DNA of 64,000 nt from Cepaea nemoralis (taxonomy: Eukaryota; Mollusca; Gastropoda; Stylommatophora; Helicidae): NCBI GenBank assembly GCA_014155875.1, contig JACEFZ010025130.1, forward strand, positions 119,501 to 183,500, in the 5' to 3' direction. Made by a program: the position numbers and the translations under genes. The notes beneath the pieces are model-generated. The model was not told the origin of the DNA, made no database searches, and was given only the letters and a program-made list of their open reading frames with translations. This document shows, in pieces, positions 63,646-64,000 of this stretch. How positions within the stretch are numbered: position 1 is the stretch's first letter; every line of letters starts with the position of its first letter.

Positions 63646-64000
63646 TCAAAACAACAAAACTAAAAATTACCTCAAAAGACAGCTAGTATAATAAACATTC
63701 CCATATGTATGGTAAGTTACATCTTCCTTAGGTATGTATAATGGCCATGTTAAAAATTGCCTAGTCAGTCATGTATCATTTATTTGTTTTCCATGAGTTT
63801 TAATGCATATTGTTCTATTGTTGTCTAAGATTGGCTTCATAAGTGGTGTATGAATGACATACCGTATGAGAGGGAAGAGAGAAGAAGGGCAGAATGTCAG
63901 ACGTCAAAATGTCGTGACGTTCGGATTTTACCTTCAAAGTGCTATGGGCCATTATGGGCAACACTTTTAGAGGACTTGCAAGGATACGATGTACAAAAAC
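63646..64000. other. No feature recognised
   Basis: AT-rich sequence to the window edge. Confidence 0.4.

Overview
The window is eukaryotic, animal DNA. It is AT-rich and intron-rich, and full of decayed LINEs, SINEs, DNA transposons and minisatellites. The only host gene I can support is a TRPA1-like cation channel on the minus strand. Its channel half is spread over nine exons from 61996 down to the stop at 17789, with every internal splice phase matching. The ankyrin-repeat half must lie beyond 64000. The mix of Gmr1-type Ty3/gypsy elements, RTE-like LINEs, tRNA-derived SINEs, Tc1/mariner and piggyBac remnants suggests a marine invertebrate, plausibly a mollusc or other lophotrochozoan. 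That is an inference.

Layout. 1-17700 lies downstream of the gene: LINE, mariner and SINE fragments, a 51-bp minisatellite (4879-6085), a broken piggyBac (11272-13948) and further tandem arrays. 17789-61996 is the TRPA-like gene. Its introns hold: RTE-like LINEs and GGTT-type and 28-bp arrays (21-26 kb); an 8.6-kb Gmr1-like retrotransposon in the gene's own orientation (26523-35094); a mariner nested in a Tc1 element (37.3-39.2 kb); a 3.7-kb array of 45-bp units (40.1-43.8 kb); a solo LTR (46638-48570); and a 7.0-kb, very young Gmr1-like retrotransposon in antisense (54501-61512). 61997-64000 is the start of the next upstream intron: a 33-bp minisatellite against the exon acceptor, then a LINE remnant.

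Most notable. (1) The 45-bp minisatellite is built from the end of the pore exon plus its 5' splice site, so each unit is a copy of an exon/intron boundary. About 50 homogenised core units have lost both the consensus donor and the in-frame stop. (2) The same pore exon lacks the glycine of the TRPA selectivity filter. (3) A second minisatellite abuts the acceptor of the S1 exon. (4) Both full-length LTR elements carry gypsy-type domains in copia order (protease, integrase, RT, RNase H) and a Gag segment resembling SCAN.

All calls come from reading the sequence. Ends of decayed repeats are approximate to a few tens of bases.
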